A DNA stretch of 43,612 bases from Streptomyces globisporus (GCF_003501885.1 NZ_QWFA01000021.1:1-43612); one strand, 5' to 3'. Counted from the stretch's first letter, positions 1 through 8,566 are shown. The notes: generated by a model not told the origin, from the letters alone. Translations and numbers: made by a program.

Positions 1-2
1 GG

Positions 3-737
3 GCGGGCGCGCCGGCCCCGGTGCTGGAGGAGCCGCTCGGGCCCGCGGCCGGGGCCCGGCTCTGGTGGGCGCGGGTACCGGAGCGGGTGCCGGAGCTGTT
101 GCGCAGGTACGGGCGGCCCATCCGGTACGGGTACACGGACCGGGATCAGCCGCTGTCGGCGTACCGCACGGTGTTCGCGGTGGACTCCCCGGACGGGAGC
201 GGTTCGGCGGAGATGCCGAGCGCCGCGCGCCCCTTCACGGCCCCGCTGGTGGCGGAGCTGGTGCGCCGGGGGGTGCTGTTCGCCCCGCTGTCCCTGCATA
301 CGGGGGTGGCCTCGGCGGAGGCGCACGAGCCGCCGTACCCGGAGCGGTTCGCGGTACCGGCGGCGACGGCCTGGCTGGTGAACGCCGTACGGGCGGCGGG
401 CCGCGCCCGAGTGGTCGCGGTGGGGACGACGGCCGTGCGGGCGCTGGAGACGGCGGTGGGCGCGGACGGGGTGGTGCGGCCCGCCGAGGGGTGGACGGAC
501 CTCGTGGTGACGCCGCGGCGCGGGGTCCGGGTGGTGGACGGGCTGCTGACCGGGCTGCACGAGCCGCAGGCCTCGCACCTGCTGATGTTGGAGGCGGTGG
601 CGGGGCGCGAGGCGCTGCGCCGCGGGTACGAGGCGGCGCTCCAGGAGCGGTACCTCTGGCACGAGTTCGGGGACGTCCACCTCATCCTGCCGGATGAGGA
701 ACGTAACGCTCCGGATTGCTTCAGCAACGATTGGTGA
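3..737 (+). CDS. QueA-like S-adenosylmethionine:tRNA ribosyltransferase-isomerase, 5' partial
   Basis: The reading frame is open to the left edge, so the N-terminal part (about a third of a roughly 370-residue protein) lies outside the window. The visible part matches the QueA family: a substrate-site segment around PLSLHTGVAS, then AVGTTAVRALE, GWTDLVVTPRRG, VVDGLLTGLHEPQASHLLMLEAVAGRE and a YLWHEFGDVHLIL ending. QueA transfers and isomerises the ribosyl group of AdoMet onto 7-aminomethyl-7-deazaguanine in tRNA, the penultimate queuosine step. No other queuosine gene (tgt, queC-F) is visible in this window. The family assignment is firm, but an actinobacterial paralogue with a different base or tRNA substrate is possible. 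Confidence 0.85.
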   Translation, partial: AGAPAPVLEEPLGPAAGARLWWARVPERVPELLRRYGRPIRYGYTDRDQPLSAYRTVFAVDSPDGSGSAEMPSAARPFTAPLVAELVRRGVLFAPLSLHTGVASAEAHEPPYPERFAVPAATAWLVNAVRAAGRARVVAVGTTAVRALETAVGADGVVRPAEGWTDLVVTPRRGVRVVDGLLTGLHEPQASHLLMLEAVAGREALRRGYEAALQERYLWHEFGDVHLILPDEERNAPDCFSNDW

Positions 738-1009
738 GACTGTTACGTCGCCGATGTGAGCCCAGGCATAGGGTGCACGTCACTTACGAACGTACCTAGT
801 GGACACATAAGGGCGTTTTAAGCAGGCGTGAACCGGGGTCATTTCGGACGAACGGGACCCCACTCCACTACCCGGCTTCGTACGTCACACCTTTGCCTCA
901 GAATTTTGCTGCCGCTAAGAATTGCTCTCGTCCCCGACGGAGGTGCGCATCACCGCCTCCGGTCTCGTCCTCCGTGAGGACACCTGAGCATTCGAAGAGG
1001 TAGCCCTAC
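738..1009 (+). promoter_or_regulatory. Leader region of the lytic transglycosylase gene with several hairpins
   Basis: This 272-bp gap contains three short inverted repeats: ggggtc/gacccc (835-840/856-861), cggagg/cctccg (938-943/956-961, with ggtg/cacc inside) and gtcct/aggac (967-971/977-981). The last two lie just before the ribosome-binding site. A possible promoter is ttgcct (893-898) with taagaa 17 bp later (916-921), but the -10 is poor. Streptomyces cell-wall hydrolase genes often carry a c-di-AMP (ydaO) riboswitch. I looked for its conserved segments and did not find them here. Confidence 0.3.
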
Positions 1010-1786
1010 ATGTCTGCGACTCGCATTCCCAGTCGTCTCCGTCGTCTGAACAAGGTCCAGAAGATCTCCGTGGCCGGTGTGTCGGCCCTGGGCGTCGCCG
1101 CCCTGACCTTCTCGCTCGTCCCGTCGAACGCCGATGCCGAGATTGCCCCGCAGGCGGCAGCCGCCGCTGCGCCCGTGGCCTTCACCAACGCCACGGGTAC
1201 CGCACAGGCCAAGACCGTGCAGAACAGCATGATCGAGCAGCACTCCACCGCCGAGAAGCTCGTGAAGGCCGCCGACGCCGCCAAGGCGAAGGCCGCCGCC
1301 GAGACCAAGGCCAAGGCCGCGAAGGCGAAGGCCGCGTCCGAGGCGAAGGCCAAGGCCGCCGCCGACGCGAAGGACAAGGCCGAGAAGGCCGCCAAGGCCA
1401 AGGCGGACGCCAAGAAGCGCGCGTCCGAGAAGGCCAACCGCTCCACCCCGCGCAAGCCCGTCTACGCCAACAACCTGGACGGCTGGATCCGCGAGGCCAT
1501 GGCGATCATGAAGAAGGAAGGCATCCCCGGCTCCTACGAGGGGATCCACCGCAACATCATCCGCGAGTCCAGCGGTAACCGCTGGGCCATCAACAACTGG
1601 GACATCAACGCCCGGAACGGCATCCCGTCCAAGGGTCTGCTCCAGGTGATCCAGCCGACCTTCGACCGCTACCACGTGGCGGGCACCAAGAAGGACCTGT
1701 ACGACCCGGTCGCCAACATCGTCGCCGCCTGCAACTACGCGGCCGACCGCTACGGCTCCATGGACAACGTGAACAGCGCGTACTGA
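1010..1786 (+). CDS. Secreted lytic transglycosylase (SLT domain)
   Basis: A 258-residue exported cell-wall hydrolase. Residues 1-43 form a signal peptide with basic start, hydrophobic VAGVSALGVAALTFSLV and an A-rich cleavage zone. Residues about 84-145 are a Lys/Ala/Glu-rich segment likely to be a long helix or coiled coil that spans the peptidoglycan. Residues 155-258 are an SLT-type domain with the RESSGN motif, where Glu186 is the expected catalytic acid, followed by GLLQVIQPTF and a final NYAADRYGSMDNVNSAY. Such enzymes cleave the MurNAc-GlcNAc bond of peptidoglycan to leave 1,6-anhydro ends. The start is chosen for the ATG preceded by gaagagg. A strong convergent terminator follows. Confidence 0.88.
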   Translation: MSATRIPSRLRRLNKVQKISVAGVSALGVAALTFSLVPSNADAEIAPQAAAAAAPVAFTNATGTAQAKTVQNSMIEQHSTAEKLVKAADAAKAKAAAETKAKAAKAKAASEAKAKAAADAKDKAEKAAKAKADAKKRASEKANRSTPRKPVYANNLDGWIREAMAIMKKEGIPGSYEGIHRNIIRESSGNRWAINNWDINARNGIPSKGLLQVIQPTFDRYHVAGTKKDLYDPVANIVAACNYAADRYGSMDNVNSAY

Positions 1787-1814
1787 GTCTCCGGGACCAG
1801 CCGTACGCATGCCG

Positions 1815-1846
1815 GAGGCCGGCACCCCCGCGGGGGTGCCGGCCTC
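1815..1846. terminator. Bidirectional terminator between transglycosylase and FHA-ABC gene
   Basis: A perfect 32-bp palindrome (arm gaggccggcaccccc) lies 28 bp after the transglycosylase stop and 17 bp before the stop of the convergent exporter gene. It has no T-run, as is usual in Streptomyces, and can serve both strands. Confidence 0.8.
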
Positions 1847-1863
1847 GGCGTCGTACCCGGTGC

Positions 1864-4461
1864 CTACTTGCGCATGACCTCGGGCTCGTGGCGGCGCAGC
1901 AGGCGCGCGACCGCGACGGCGCAGACGGCGCCGATCACCAGCAGCACGAAGATGTTGATCCCCCACTGGGTCGCCGTGGCCTCCCACAGCGGGTCCAGGT
2001 CGGTCGGGTTCTTCGGGTCCCACGGCGGCATCAGGTTGGCCAGGTCCAGCGTGGTACCGGCCGCGGCCACGCCCCAGCGGGACGGCATCAGCCAGGTGAG
2101 CTGCTCCAGGCCGGGCGTCCCGTACACCTGGAAGAGGACGCCGGTGAACACCAGCTGGACGATCGCGAACATGACCAGCAGGGGCATGGTCATCTCGGAG
2201 GTCTTGACCATCGCGGAGATCATCAGGCCGAACATCATCGAGGTGAACCCGAGGGCCACGATCGAGATGCAGATCTCGACGGCCGGAGGCATGAACAGCC
2301 CCTCCTCCGGCAGATCACGGACGGCGAAGCAGATGCCGCAGAGGATGACGCTCTGGAAGGCCGTGATCACGCCGAGCACGATCACCTTGGACGTCAGATA
2401 GGCCGAGCGGGAGAGGCCGGTGGCCCGTTCCCGTTCGTAGATCACGCGTTCCTTGATCAGTTCTCGTACGGAGCTGGCCGACCCGGCGAGGCAGATGCCG
2501 ACCGCGAGGATCAGCAGGATCATCCCGGCCTTGCCGTTGAACTGGGTCGGCGGGGTGGGCGGGGCCAGTCCGAAGTCCGCCGGGATGACCGCGGCCAGCA
2601 CACCGATCACCGCGGGCAGCGCCACCATCAGGCCGAGGAAGGCCTTGTCGGAGGCGATGACGGAGGTGTACCGGCGCACCAGGGTCCACAGCTGTGTACC
2701 CCAGCTCTGCGCCTTCGGGGGCCTCATCTGCTGGGGCGGCGGCATGGTGACCGGCTGGGCCGCGACGGCGTCGATGTCGGCGGCGTACATCTGGTAGTGC
2801 TGCGAACCGCGCCAGCGGCCCGCCCAGTCGTAGTCGCGGTAGTTCTCGAAGGCGGAGAAGACGTCGGCCCAGCTGGTGTAGCCGAAGAAGTTCAGCGCTT
2901 CCTCCGGCGGACCGAAGTAGGCGACGGAACCGCCGGGCGCCATCACGAGGAGCTTGTCGCAGATCGCCAGCTCGGCGACCGAGTGCGTGACCACGAGCAC
3001 CGTGCGGCCGTCGTCGGCGAGGCCGCGCAGCAGCTGCATGACGTCGCGGTCCATGCCCGGGTCGAGGCCGGAGGTCGGCTCGTCCAGGAAGATCAGCGAC
3101 GGCTTGGTGAGCAGCTCCAGGGCGACCGAGACGCGCTTGCGCTGGCCGCCGGAGAGCGAGGTGATCTTCTTGTCCTTGTGGATGTCGAGCTTGAGCTCGG
3201 CGAGGACCTCGGTGATCCGGGACTGGCGCTCGGCCTCGGTGGTGTCCGCGGGGAAGCGGAGCTTGGCCGCGTACTTGAGGGCCTTGGCGACGGTGAGTTC
3301 CTTGTGCAGGATGTCGTCCTGCGGGACCAGACCGATGCGCTGGCGCAGCTCGGCGAACTGCTTGTACAGGTTTCGGTTGTCGTAGAGGACGTCACCCTGG
3401 TTGGCGGGCCGGTAGCCGGTGAGCGCCTTGAGCAGGGTGGACTTTCCGGAACCGGACGGGCCGATGACCGCGATCAGTGACTTCTCCGGGACGCCGAAGG
3501 AGACGTCCTTGAGGATCTGCTTGCCGCCGTCGACCGTCACCGTGAGGTGGCGGGCGGAGAAGGAGACCTCACCGGTGTCGACGAACTCTTCCAGCCGGTC
3601 GCCGACCAGCCGGAACGTCGAGTGGCCGACGCCGACGATGTCGTTCGGGCCGATGAGGGCCGAGCCGGACTTGTGGAGCGGCTGGCCGTTGACGTACGTG
3701 CCGTTGTGCGAGCCGAGGTCGCGGATCTCGAAGCGGCCGTCGGGCGTCGCGTGGAACTCGGCGTGGTGGCGGGAGACCTGGAGGTCGGAGACGACCAGTT
3801 CGTTCTCCAGCGCACGACCGATGCGCATGACCCGGCCGAGGGCCAGCTGGTGGAACGTGGTGGGGCTGCGGTCGCCGTAGACCGGCGGCGCCCCCGCGGC
3901 ACCGCCCTGTCCCGGTCCGCCCTGCTGCCCGGGGTGCTGCTGGTGCGGCACGCTCTGGTGCGCGGGCTGCTGGTGCGGGACCTGCTGCTGGGGCGCCTGC
4001 GGCTGCTGCCAGGCCTGCTGCTGGGCAGGGGCCTGGTGCTGGGCGGGCGCCTGCTGTCCGTGCCAGCCCGCGGCGCCGCCCTGGGGCTGCTGGTGGGGCT
4101 GGTGCGCCGGGGCCTGCTGCGCGCCGGCCGCCTGGCCGCCGGCGACACCGGCTCCCGCGGCGGCGCCGATGCTCACCCGGGGTCCGTCGGTGGCGTTGCC
4201 CAGGTGCAGCACCGAGCCGACGCCGAGCTCCACCTGCTGGATCCGCCGGCCCTGCACATAGGTGCCGTTGGTGCTGCCGTGGTCCTCGATGGACCAACTG
4301 CGGCCGTTCCAGCTGATCGTGGCATGCCGCCACGACACTCTGGCGTCGTCGATCGTCAGGTCGCCCTGCGGATCACGTCCAAGGGTGTACGACCTGGACG
4401 GATCGAGCGTCCAGGTGCTGCCATTCAATTCCAGTACGAGTTCCGGCACTCCGCGCCCCAC
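1864..4461 (-). CDS. ABC exporter with two N-terminal FHA domains (ABCG-like half transporter)
   Basis: An 865-residue fusion. FHA domain 1 is at about residues 8-95 (SYTLGRDPQGDLTIDD, VSWRHATI, STNGTYV). A Gln/Pro/Ala-rich linker of about 100 residues follows, then FHA domain 2 (about 205-285: IGRALENELVVSD, VSRHHAEF, SHNGTYVNG). The ATPase domain has Walker A GPSGSGKST (about 333), signature LSGGQRKRVSV (about 436), Walker B LIFLDEPTSGLD and the H-loop VTHS. An ABC2-type membrane domain with about six helices ends the protein. The order matches mycobacterial Rv1747, an exporter whose FHA domains bind phosphothreonine and are targets of the Ser/Thr kinase PknF. Kinase-gated export at the cell membrane is therefore likely, but the substrate is unknown. 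No kinase gene is visible nearby. Confidence 0.9.
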   Translation of the reverse strand: MGRGVPELVLELNGSTWTLDPSRSYTLGRDPQGDLTIDDARVSWRHATISWNGRSWSIEDHGSTNGTYVQGRRIQQVELGVGSVLHLGNATDGPRVSIGAAAGAGVAGGQAAGAQQAPAHQPHQQPQGGAAGWHGQQAPAQHQAPAQQQAWQQPQAPQQQVPHQQPAHQSVPHQQHPGQQGGPGQGGAAGAPPVYGDRSPTTFHQLALGRVMRIGRALENELVVSDLQVSRHHAEFHATPDGRFEIRDLGSHNGTYVNGQPLHKSGSALIGPNDIVGVGHSTFRLVGDRLEEFVDTGEVSFSARHLTVTVDGGKQILKDVSFGVPEKSLIAVIGPSGSGKSTLLKALTGYRPANQGDVLYDNRNLYKQFAELRQRIGLVPQDDILHKELTVAKALKYAAKLRFPADTTEAERQSRITEVLAELKLDIHKDKKITSLSGGQRKRVSVALELLTKPSLIFLDEPTSGLDPGMDRDVMQLLRGLADDGRTVLVVTHSVAELAICDKLLVMAPGGSVAYFGPPEEALNFFGYTSWADVFSAFENYRDYDWAGRWRGSQHYQMYAADIDAVAAQPVTMPPPQQMRPPKAQSWGTQLWTLVRRYTSVIASDKAFLGLMVALPAVIGVLAAVIPADFGLAPPTPPTQFNGKAGMILLILAVGICLAGSASSVRELIKERVIYERERATGLSRSAYLTSKVIVLGVITAFQSVILCGICFAVRDLPEEGLFMPPAVEICISIVALGFTSMMFGLMISAMVKTSEMTMPLLVMFAIVQLVFTGVLFQVYGTPGLEQLTWLMPSRWGVAAAGTTLDLANLMPPWDPKNPTDLDPLWEATATQWGINIFVLLVIGAVCAVAVARLLRRHEPEVMRK

Positions 4462-4828
4462 TAGTTGTCCCCCGTGATACCCCCGTCGCAGGGAGTCTAG
4501 GGATGCTGAACATCGTGGGGAACTATTCCAGGACCAGTCCCCGATCCGAAAGTCGGGCGGGTGAAGAGCGCGAGGAGACCTTCGCGAACACCCCGATACC
4601 GGGGGGCGAAACGGGAGTGGACGCGGTCAAGTACGGATGAAGGGCCGATTACCGCCCAGAAGATGTCCAGTGACGTAATACCGGCAGATACGAGACAGCC
4701 GGTGCGGCCGGGCGCAAGACGCGTACCGGCCAGATCCGGACGCGGCGCGGGCGGGACCGGTGCGATTCCGTCCGGCACTCGGGACGGGCGGCCGGAGGAC
4801 ACGGCGGGACCGATACGGTGGGAGCACC
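4462..4828. promoter_or_regulatory. Divergent promoter region, FHA-ABC gene / serB
   Basis: A 367-bp gap with no convincing gene. It must hold promoters for both flanking genes. A small palindrome ggaa-cta-ttcc lies at 4519-4529, 58 bp upstream of the exporter start. A hexamer tacggt at 4814-4819 could be a -10 element, but it lies so close to the serB ribosome-binding site (gggag) that the transcript would be very short. No clear -35 was found for either gene. Confidence 0.35.
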
Positions 4829-6103
4829 ATGAGCGCATCTCAGCCACCTCAGCCCCCTTCGTCTTCTGAGCCCTCTGAGTCTCTTGAGCCCCTTGGGCCC
4901 CCTCCGGGCAGCGACGCACCCACGCTGCTGGTCAAGATCTTCGGCAAGGACCGTCCCGGCATCACGGCCGGGCTCTTCGACACCCTCGCCGCGTACGCGG
5001 TCGACGTCGTGGACATCGAGCAGGTCGTCACCCGGGGCCGCATCGTGCTGTGCGCCCTGGTCACCGCGCCCACGGCGGGCGGGACCACCGAGGGCGATCT
5101 GCGGGCAACCGTGCACAGCTGGGCCGACTCCCTGAAGCTGCAGGCCGAGATCATCTCCGGCATCGGCGACAACCGGCCCCGCGGTGACGGCCGTTCCCAT
5201 GTGACGGTGCTGGGGCACCCGCTCACCGCCGAGTCGACCGCCGCCATAGCGGCCACCATCACCGCGACCGGCGGGAACATCGACCGTATCTTCCGGCTGG
5301 CGAAGTACCCGGTCACCGCCGTCGAGTTCGCGGTGTCGGGGACCGGGACGGCCGAGTTGCGGACCGCGCTGGCGACCGAGGCCGCCGAGATCGGTGTGGA
5401 CGTCGCGGTGGTCTCGGCCGGGCTGAGCCGGCGGGCCCAGCGGCTGGTGGTCATGGACGTCGACTCCACACTGATCCAGGACGAGGTGATCGAGCTCTTC
5501 GCGGCGCACGCGGGCTGCGAGGACAAGGTCGCCGAGGTGACCGAGCAGGCGATGCGCGGCGAGCTGGACTTCGAGCAGTCGCTCCACGCCCGGGTCGCGC
5601 TGCTGGCCGGACTGGACGCCTCGGTGGTTGACAAGGTCCGCACCGAGGTACGGCTGACCCCCGGCGCCCGCACCCTGATCCGTACGCTGAAGCGGCTCGG
5701 CTACCAGGTCGGCGTCGTCTCCGGCGGCTTCACCCAGGTCACGGACGATCTCAAGGAGCGGCTCGGCCTCGACTTCGCCTCGGCCAACACCCTGGAGGTG
5801 GTGGACGGCAAGCTCACCGGCCGGGTCGTCGGCGAGGTGGTGGACCGGGCGGGCAAGGCTCGGCTGCTGCGGAGCTTCGCCGAGCAGGCGGGCGTACCGC
5901 TGGCCCAGACGGTGGCGATCGGGGACGGGGCGAACGATCTCGACATGCTGAACACCGCCGGGCTCGGTGTCGCGTTCAACGCCAAGCCCCTGGTCCGCGA
6001 GGCGGCGCACACCGCGGTGAACGTGCCGTTCCTGGACACCGTGCTCTATCTGCTCGGCATCACCCGGGAAGAGGTCGAGGCGGCGGACGGCCTCGTCGAC
6101 TGA
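4829..6103 (+). CDS. serB: Phosphoserine phosphatase SerB
   Basis: A 424-residue HAD-family enzyme for the last step of serine synthesis, phosphoserine to serine plus phosphate, in the cytoplasm. Residues 1-30 are a Ser/Pro/Glu-rich tail of low complexity. Two ACT-like regulatory regions follow (LLVKIFGKDRPGITAGLF from about 32; SHVTVLGHPLTAESTAAIAA from about 128). The catalytic HAD domain starts with DVDSTLIQDE (nucleophile Asp210, acid Asp212), continues with VVSGGFTQV and ends with the Mg site GDGANDLDML. The ATG at 4829 is chosen because gggag lies 6-7 bp upstream; an in-frame start at 4760 has none. ACT domains usually mean control by serine. Monocistronic, with a strong terminator. Confidence 0.95.
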   Translation: MSASQPPQPPSSSEPSESLEPLGPPPGSDAPTLLVKIFGKDRPGITAGLFDTLAAYAVDVVDIEQVVTRGRIVLCALVTAPTAGGTTEGDLRATVHSWADSLKLQAEIISGIGDNRPRGDGRSHVTVLGHPLTAESTAAIAATITATGGNIDRIFRLAKYPVTAVEFAVSGTGTAELRTALATEAAEIGVDVAVVSAGLSRRAQRLVVMDVDSTLIQDEVIELFAAHAGCEDKVAEVTEQAMRGELDFEQSLHARVALLAGLDASVVDKVRTEVRLTPGARTLIRTLKRLGYQVGVVSGGFTQVTDDLKERLGLDFASANTLEVVDGKLTGRVVGEVVDRAGKARLLRSFAEQAGVPLAQTVAIGDGANDLDMLNTAGLGVAFNAKPLVREAAHTAVNVPFLDTVLYLLGITREEVEAADGLVD

Positions 6104-6111
6104 ACCCGTCC

Positions 6112-6164
6112 GAGCGCGCGCAGGGCCCCGGCACCGCAGTGGTGCCGGGGCCCTGCGCGCGCTC
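6112..6164. terminator. Strong bidirectional terminator, serB / histidine phosphatase
   Basis: A perfect 24-bp stem (6112-6135 with 6141-6164) closes on a five-base loop gcagt. The right arm runs into the stop codon (6163-6165) of the convergent phosphatase gene, so the two genes share one terminator with no spare bases. Confidence 0.85.
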
Positions 6165-6681
6165 AGTCGTTCGGGGTCCAGTACTCCGTGAGCCTGCCCG
6201 CGCCGTGCTCCACGCTCTTCCAGGAGCCGGGGAACTCCACCACGGCGTAGGCGGCGGTGGGAAAACCGTCCCGGGTCATCCGGGCCAGGGTGTCGCCCTC
6301 GGCCGAGCCGGAGAGGGCGTCGGCGGCCCCGTGCATTCCGGGGTTGTGCCCGATGACCAGGAGGTTGCGCACCTCGTCGGGGGTCTCGTTGAACAGGGCG
6401 ATCAGTTCGCCGAGGGATGCCTCGTACAGCCTCTCCTCGTAGACGGTCCGGGGGCGCTGGGAGAATTCATGGACCGCCAGCTTCCAGGTCTCCCGTGTCC
6501 TGGCGGCACTGGAGCAGAGGGCCAGATCGAAGTCGATGCCGGAATCGGCGAGCCTGCGGCCGGCCACGGGCGCGTCCTTTCGGCCGCGCTCGGCCAGCGG
6601 GCGCTCATGATCGGAAGCCTGTGACCATTCCGCCTTGGCATGCCGGAGAAGGACGATCCTGCGAGGTGTCTCGACGCTCAT
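6163..6681 (-). CDS. SixA-type histidine phosphatase
   Basis: A 172-residue cytoplasmic protein of the phosphoglycerate-mutase-like (histidine phosphatase) superfamily. It has the catalytic LLRHAKAEW motif at about residues 10-18, an acid region near LCSSAARTRET, and the second histidine in VIGHNPG. The short length and RHAKAEW form match SixA, which dephosphorylates phosphohistidine on HPt or phosphotransferase proteins; the true substrate in Streptomyces is unknown. The ATG at 6681 is chosen because the family motif starts within about ten residues. An 86-bp in-frame extension upstream is not family-like. Confidence 0.85.
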   Translation of the reverse strand: MSVETPRRIVLLRHAKAEWSQASDHERPLAERGRKDAPVAGRRLADSGIDFDLALCSSAARTRETWKLAVHEFSQRPRTVYEERLYEASLGELIALFNETPDEVRNLLVIGHNPGMHGAADALSGSAEGDTLARMTRDGFPTAAYAVVEFPGSWKSVEHGAGRLTEYWTPND

Positions 6682-6773
6682 ACATCTCAGCTTCGCATGA
6701 AACGCGCCCTCCGGCGCAGGGTGTTGACGGGCTCGTCCGGACAGTTCACGCGCTGGTCCGGGGCGGCTTCGGC

Positions 6774-6980
6774 TCAGCGGAACAGCAACTGGAAGGTGCG
6801 TTCGATCAGCTGTCCGAGCGCGGGGTCGGTGGTGGCGGCCTGGGCCTGCCCGGGGCTGAGGATCATCAGCAGCAGCGCGGCGAACGCGACGGCGGGCAGG
6901 GCGACCGCCCACCAGGGCAGCCGGATCTCGACACCGTCGGCGGCCGGTCGGTGGGACCTGGTGTGCGTCGGTGCCGGCAT
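6774..6980 (-). CDS. Small single-pass membrane protein, function unknown
   Basis: A 68-residue protein with a polar N-terminus, one hydrophobic helix (PWWAVALPAVAFAALLLMIL, about residues 23-42) and a short amphipathic C-terminus (DPALGQLIERTFQLLF). The ATG at 6980 has an excellent ribosome-binding site (ggaggcgg). It lies 92 bp upstream of the SixA-type gene on the same strand and could be co-transcribed with it. I do not recognise a named family. Confidence 0.7.
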   Translation of the reverse strand: MPAPTHTRSHRPAADGVEIRLPWWAVALPAVAFAALLLMILSPGQAQAATTDPALGQLIERTFQLLFR

Positions 6981-7090
6981 GTCCGCCTCCGTCAAGTCAT
7001 CGGGTCGTTACCGAAGAACCTACGGAACGGGGCCGGCCGGTCCCATCCGGTGACCCACCCACTTCACCCTGACCCTGGCCCCCTAGGGGA

Positions 7091-7110
7091 GGGTGGGGCT
7101 AGCCCCACCC
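7091..7110. terminator. Palindromic terminator after the SGM_5486 gene
   Basis: The perfect 20-bp palindrome gggtggggctagccccaccc lies 10 bp beyond the stop of the micro-protein gene on the minus strand and would end the MFS/SGM_5486 transcript. Confidence 0.65.
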
Positions 7111-7120
7111 CTCGCGGGCG

Positions 7121-7237
7121 TCAGGGCGAGGCGATCGTGGCGATCACACCGATGACGACGGTGATGAGGAGCATCGCCCCGAACACGAGGAGAAGCTTCT
7201 TCTGGCCGTTCTGGGGATTCGGATCGAGCACTGGCAT
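7121..7237 (-). CDS. SGM_5486-family transporter-associated micro-protein
   Basis: A 38-residue protein with a short polar start (MPVLDPNPQNGQKK) and one membrane helix (LLLVFGAMLLITVVIGVIATIA). I recognise it as the SGM_5486 family, found beside CynX-type MFS carriers in Streptomyces. It starts 17 bp after the MFS stop codon and must share its transcript. The sequence suggests a small membrane partner or stabiliser of the carrier, but this role is inferred from position only. The ribosome-binding site is weak, so translation may depend on the upstream gene. Confidence 0.8.
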   Translation of the reverse strand: MPVLDPNPQNGQKKLLLVFGAMLLITVVIGVIATIASP

Positions 7238-7254
7238 GAGGTCAGTGTCGCATC

Positions 7255-8553
7255 TCAGCACTCGTCCTCGATCGTCCGGTCCCGGCCGGCGAGGATCCCG
7301 GCCACCATCTGGGGAATCATGAGGCCCGCCATCAGGGCGATCGGCAGCCCCCAGCCGCCGCTGTGCTGGTAGAGGACGCCGACGAGCAGCGGGCCGGGGA
7401 TCGAGAGCAGATAGCCGGTGGACTGGGCGAAGGCGGAGAGCCGGACCACGCCCGCGCCGGACCGGGCCCGCATGCCGATCATGGTGAGGGCGAGCGGGAA
7501 GGCGCAGTTCGCGACCCCGAGGAGCAGGGCCCAGGCCCAGGCTCCGGCGGCGGGCGCGAGGTAGAGGCCGCTGTAGCCGATCAGGCCGCACAGGCCGAGG
7601 ACGACGACGATGGGGCCCTGGTTCTTGAGCCGGGAGGCGACCCGGGGGATGACGAAGGCCAGCGGGACGCCCATCGCCATGGTGACCGCGAGCAGGAGTC
7701 CGGCCGTGCCGGCGGAGACCCCGGCGTCGCGGAAGATCTGCGGCATCCAGCCCATGGTGATGTACGCGGCGGTTGCCTGGAGCCCGAAGAAGCAGGCGAG
7801 GCCCCAGGCGGTGCGGCTGCGGGCGATCTTCAGGGGCTGCGCCTCGGTGGCGTTCGCAGCGGCCGGCGCCGGCTGGCCGGGGGCCGGGGTGCGGTCGCGT
7901 ACGAGGACGATCCAGGGCAGCACGGCGACGGCGGCGAGCACGGCCCAGACGACCAGGCCCGTCCGCCAGTTGCCGCCCAGCGCTCCGGTGACCGGGACGG
8001 TGAGGGCGGCGGCCAGGGCGGTGCCGAGGGCCAGGGCCATGGAGTAGAGGCCGGTCATGGTGCCGACGCGGTCGGGGAACCAGCGCTTGACGATCACCGG
8101 CATCAGGATGTTGCTGACGGCGATGCCCATCAGGGCCAGGGCGCTGGCGGCCAGGAATCCGGCGGTGGAGCCGATGTAGGGGCGGACGACCAGGCCCGTC
8201 GCGATGGCGGCCATGCCCGCGCAGACGACGGCGCCCGCGCCGAAGCGGCGGGCGAGGCGCGGTGCCATGACACCGAAGACGGCGAAGCAGAGCGGCGGCA
8301 CGGAGGTGAGGACGCCGGCCACGCTGCCGCTCATGTGCAGCCCTTCGCGGACCTCTTCGAGGAGGGCGCCGAGGCTGGTGATGGCGGGGCGGAGGTTGAG
8401 CGCGGCCAGGACGAGTCCCACGGCGATGAGGCGCAGCAGCCAGGGCGAGGGCCCATCGGCGGCTCCGGGGAGCTGCTGGGCCCGGGTGTCGTGGGGTGTG
8501 CGCGCGGTGGCCTCGCGGTTCAGGGTCGGGGTCTGCGTCTCGTCGTCCGGCAT
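7255..8553 (-). CDS. MFS transporter, CynX/NimT type
   Basis: A 432-residue carrier with about 12 membrane helices after a 40-residue polar N-terminus. The first helix region (LIAVGLVLAALNLRPAITSLGALLEEV) carries the NLRP motif typical of the CynX/NimT cyanate and 2-nitroimidazole transporter group, followed by GVLTSVPPLCFAVFG. It is the first gene of a two-gene transcript with the SGM_5486 micro-protein. It is divergent from a GntR/FCD regulator whose likely operator lies 14-39 bp upstream of this start. Substrate unknown: no cyanase gene is present, so cyanate itself is not supported. Confidence 0.9.
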   Translation of the reverse strand: MPDDETQTPTLNREATARTPHDTRAQQLPGAADGPSPWLLRLIAVGLVLAALNLRPAITSLGALLEEVREGLHMSGSVAGVLTSVPPLCFAVFGVMAPRLARRFGAGAVVCAGMAAIATGLVVRPYIGSTAGFLAASALALMGIAVSNILMPVIVKRWFPDRVGTMTGLYSMALALGTALAAALTVPVTGALGGNWRTGLVVWAVLAAVAVLPWIVLVRDRTPAPGQPAPAAANATEAQPLKIARSRTAWGLACFFGLQATAAYITMGWMPQIFRDAGVSAGTAGLLLAVTMAMGVPLAFVIPRVASRLKNQGPIVVVLGLCGLIGYSGLYLAPAAGAWAWALLLGVANCAFPLALTMIGMRARSGAGVVRLSAFAQSTGYLLSIPGPLLVGVLYQHSGGWGLPIALMAGLMIPQMVAGILAGRDRTIEDEC

Positions 8554-8566
8554 GGAGCCATCATAG

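Noticed and set aside
738..1009. A ydaO (c-di-AMP) riboswitch before the lytic transglycosylase gene
   Set aside because: Expected for many Streptomyces wall hydrolases, but the conserved core segments are not present; only small local hairpins are.
1888..3480. A 530-codon open frame on the plus strand opposite the FHA-ABC gene
   Set aside because: Composition (Arg/Gly/Asp/His) is typical of antisense shadow frames; the minus-strand product has full family motifs.
7255..8553. A cyanate uptake and degradation locus
   Set aside because: The carrier is of the CynX type, but no cyanase or carbonic anhydrase gene is present, so cyanate is not supported as substrate.
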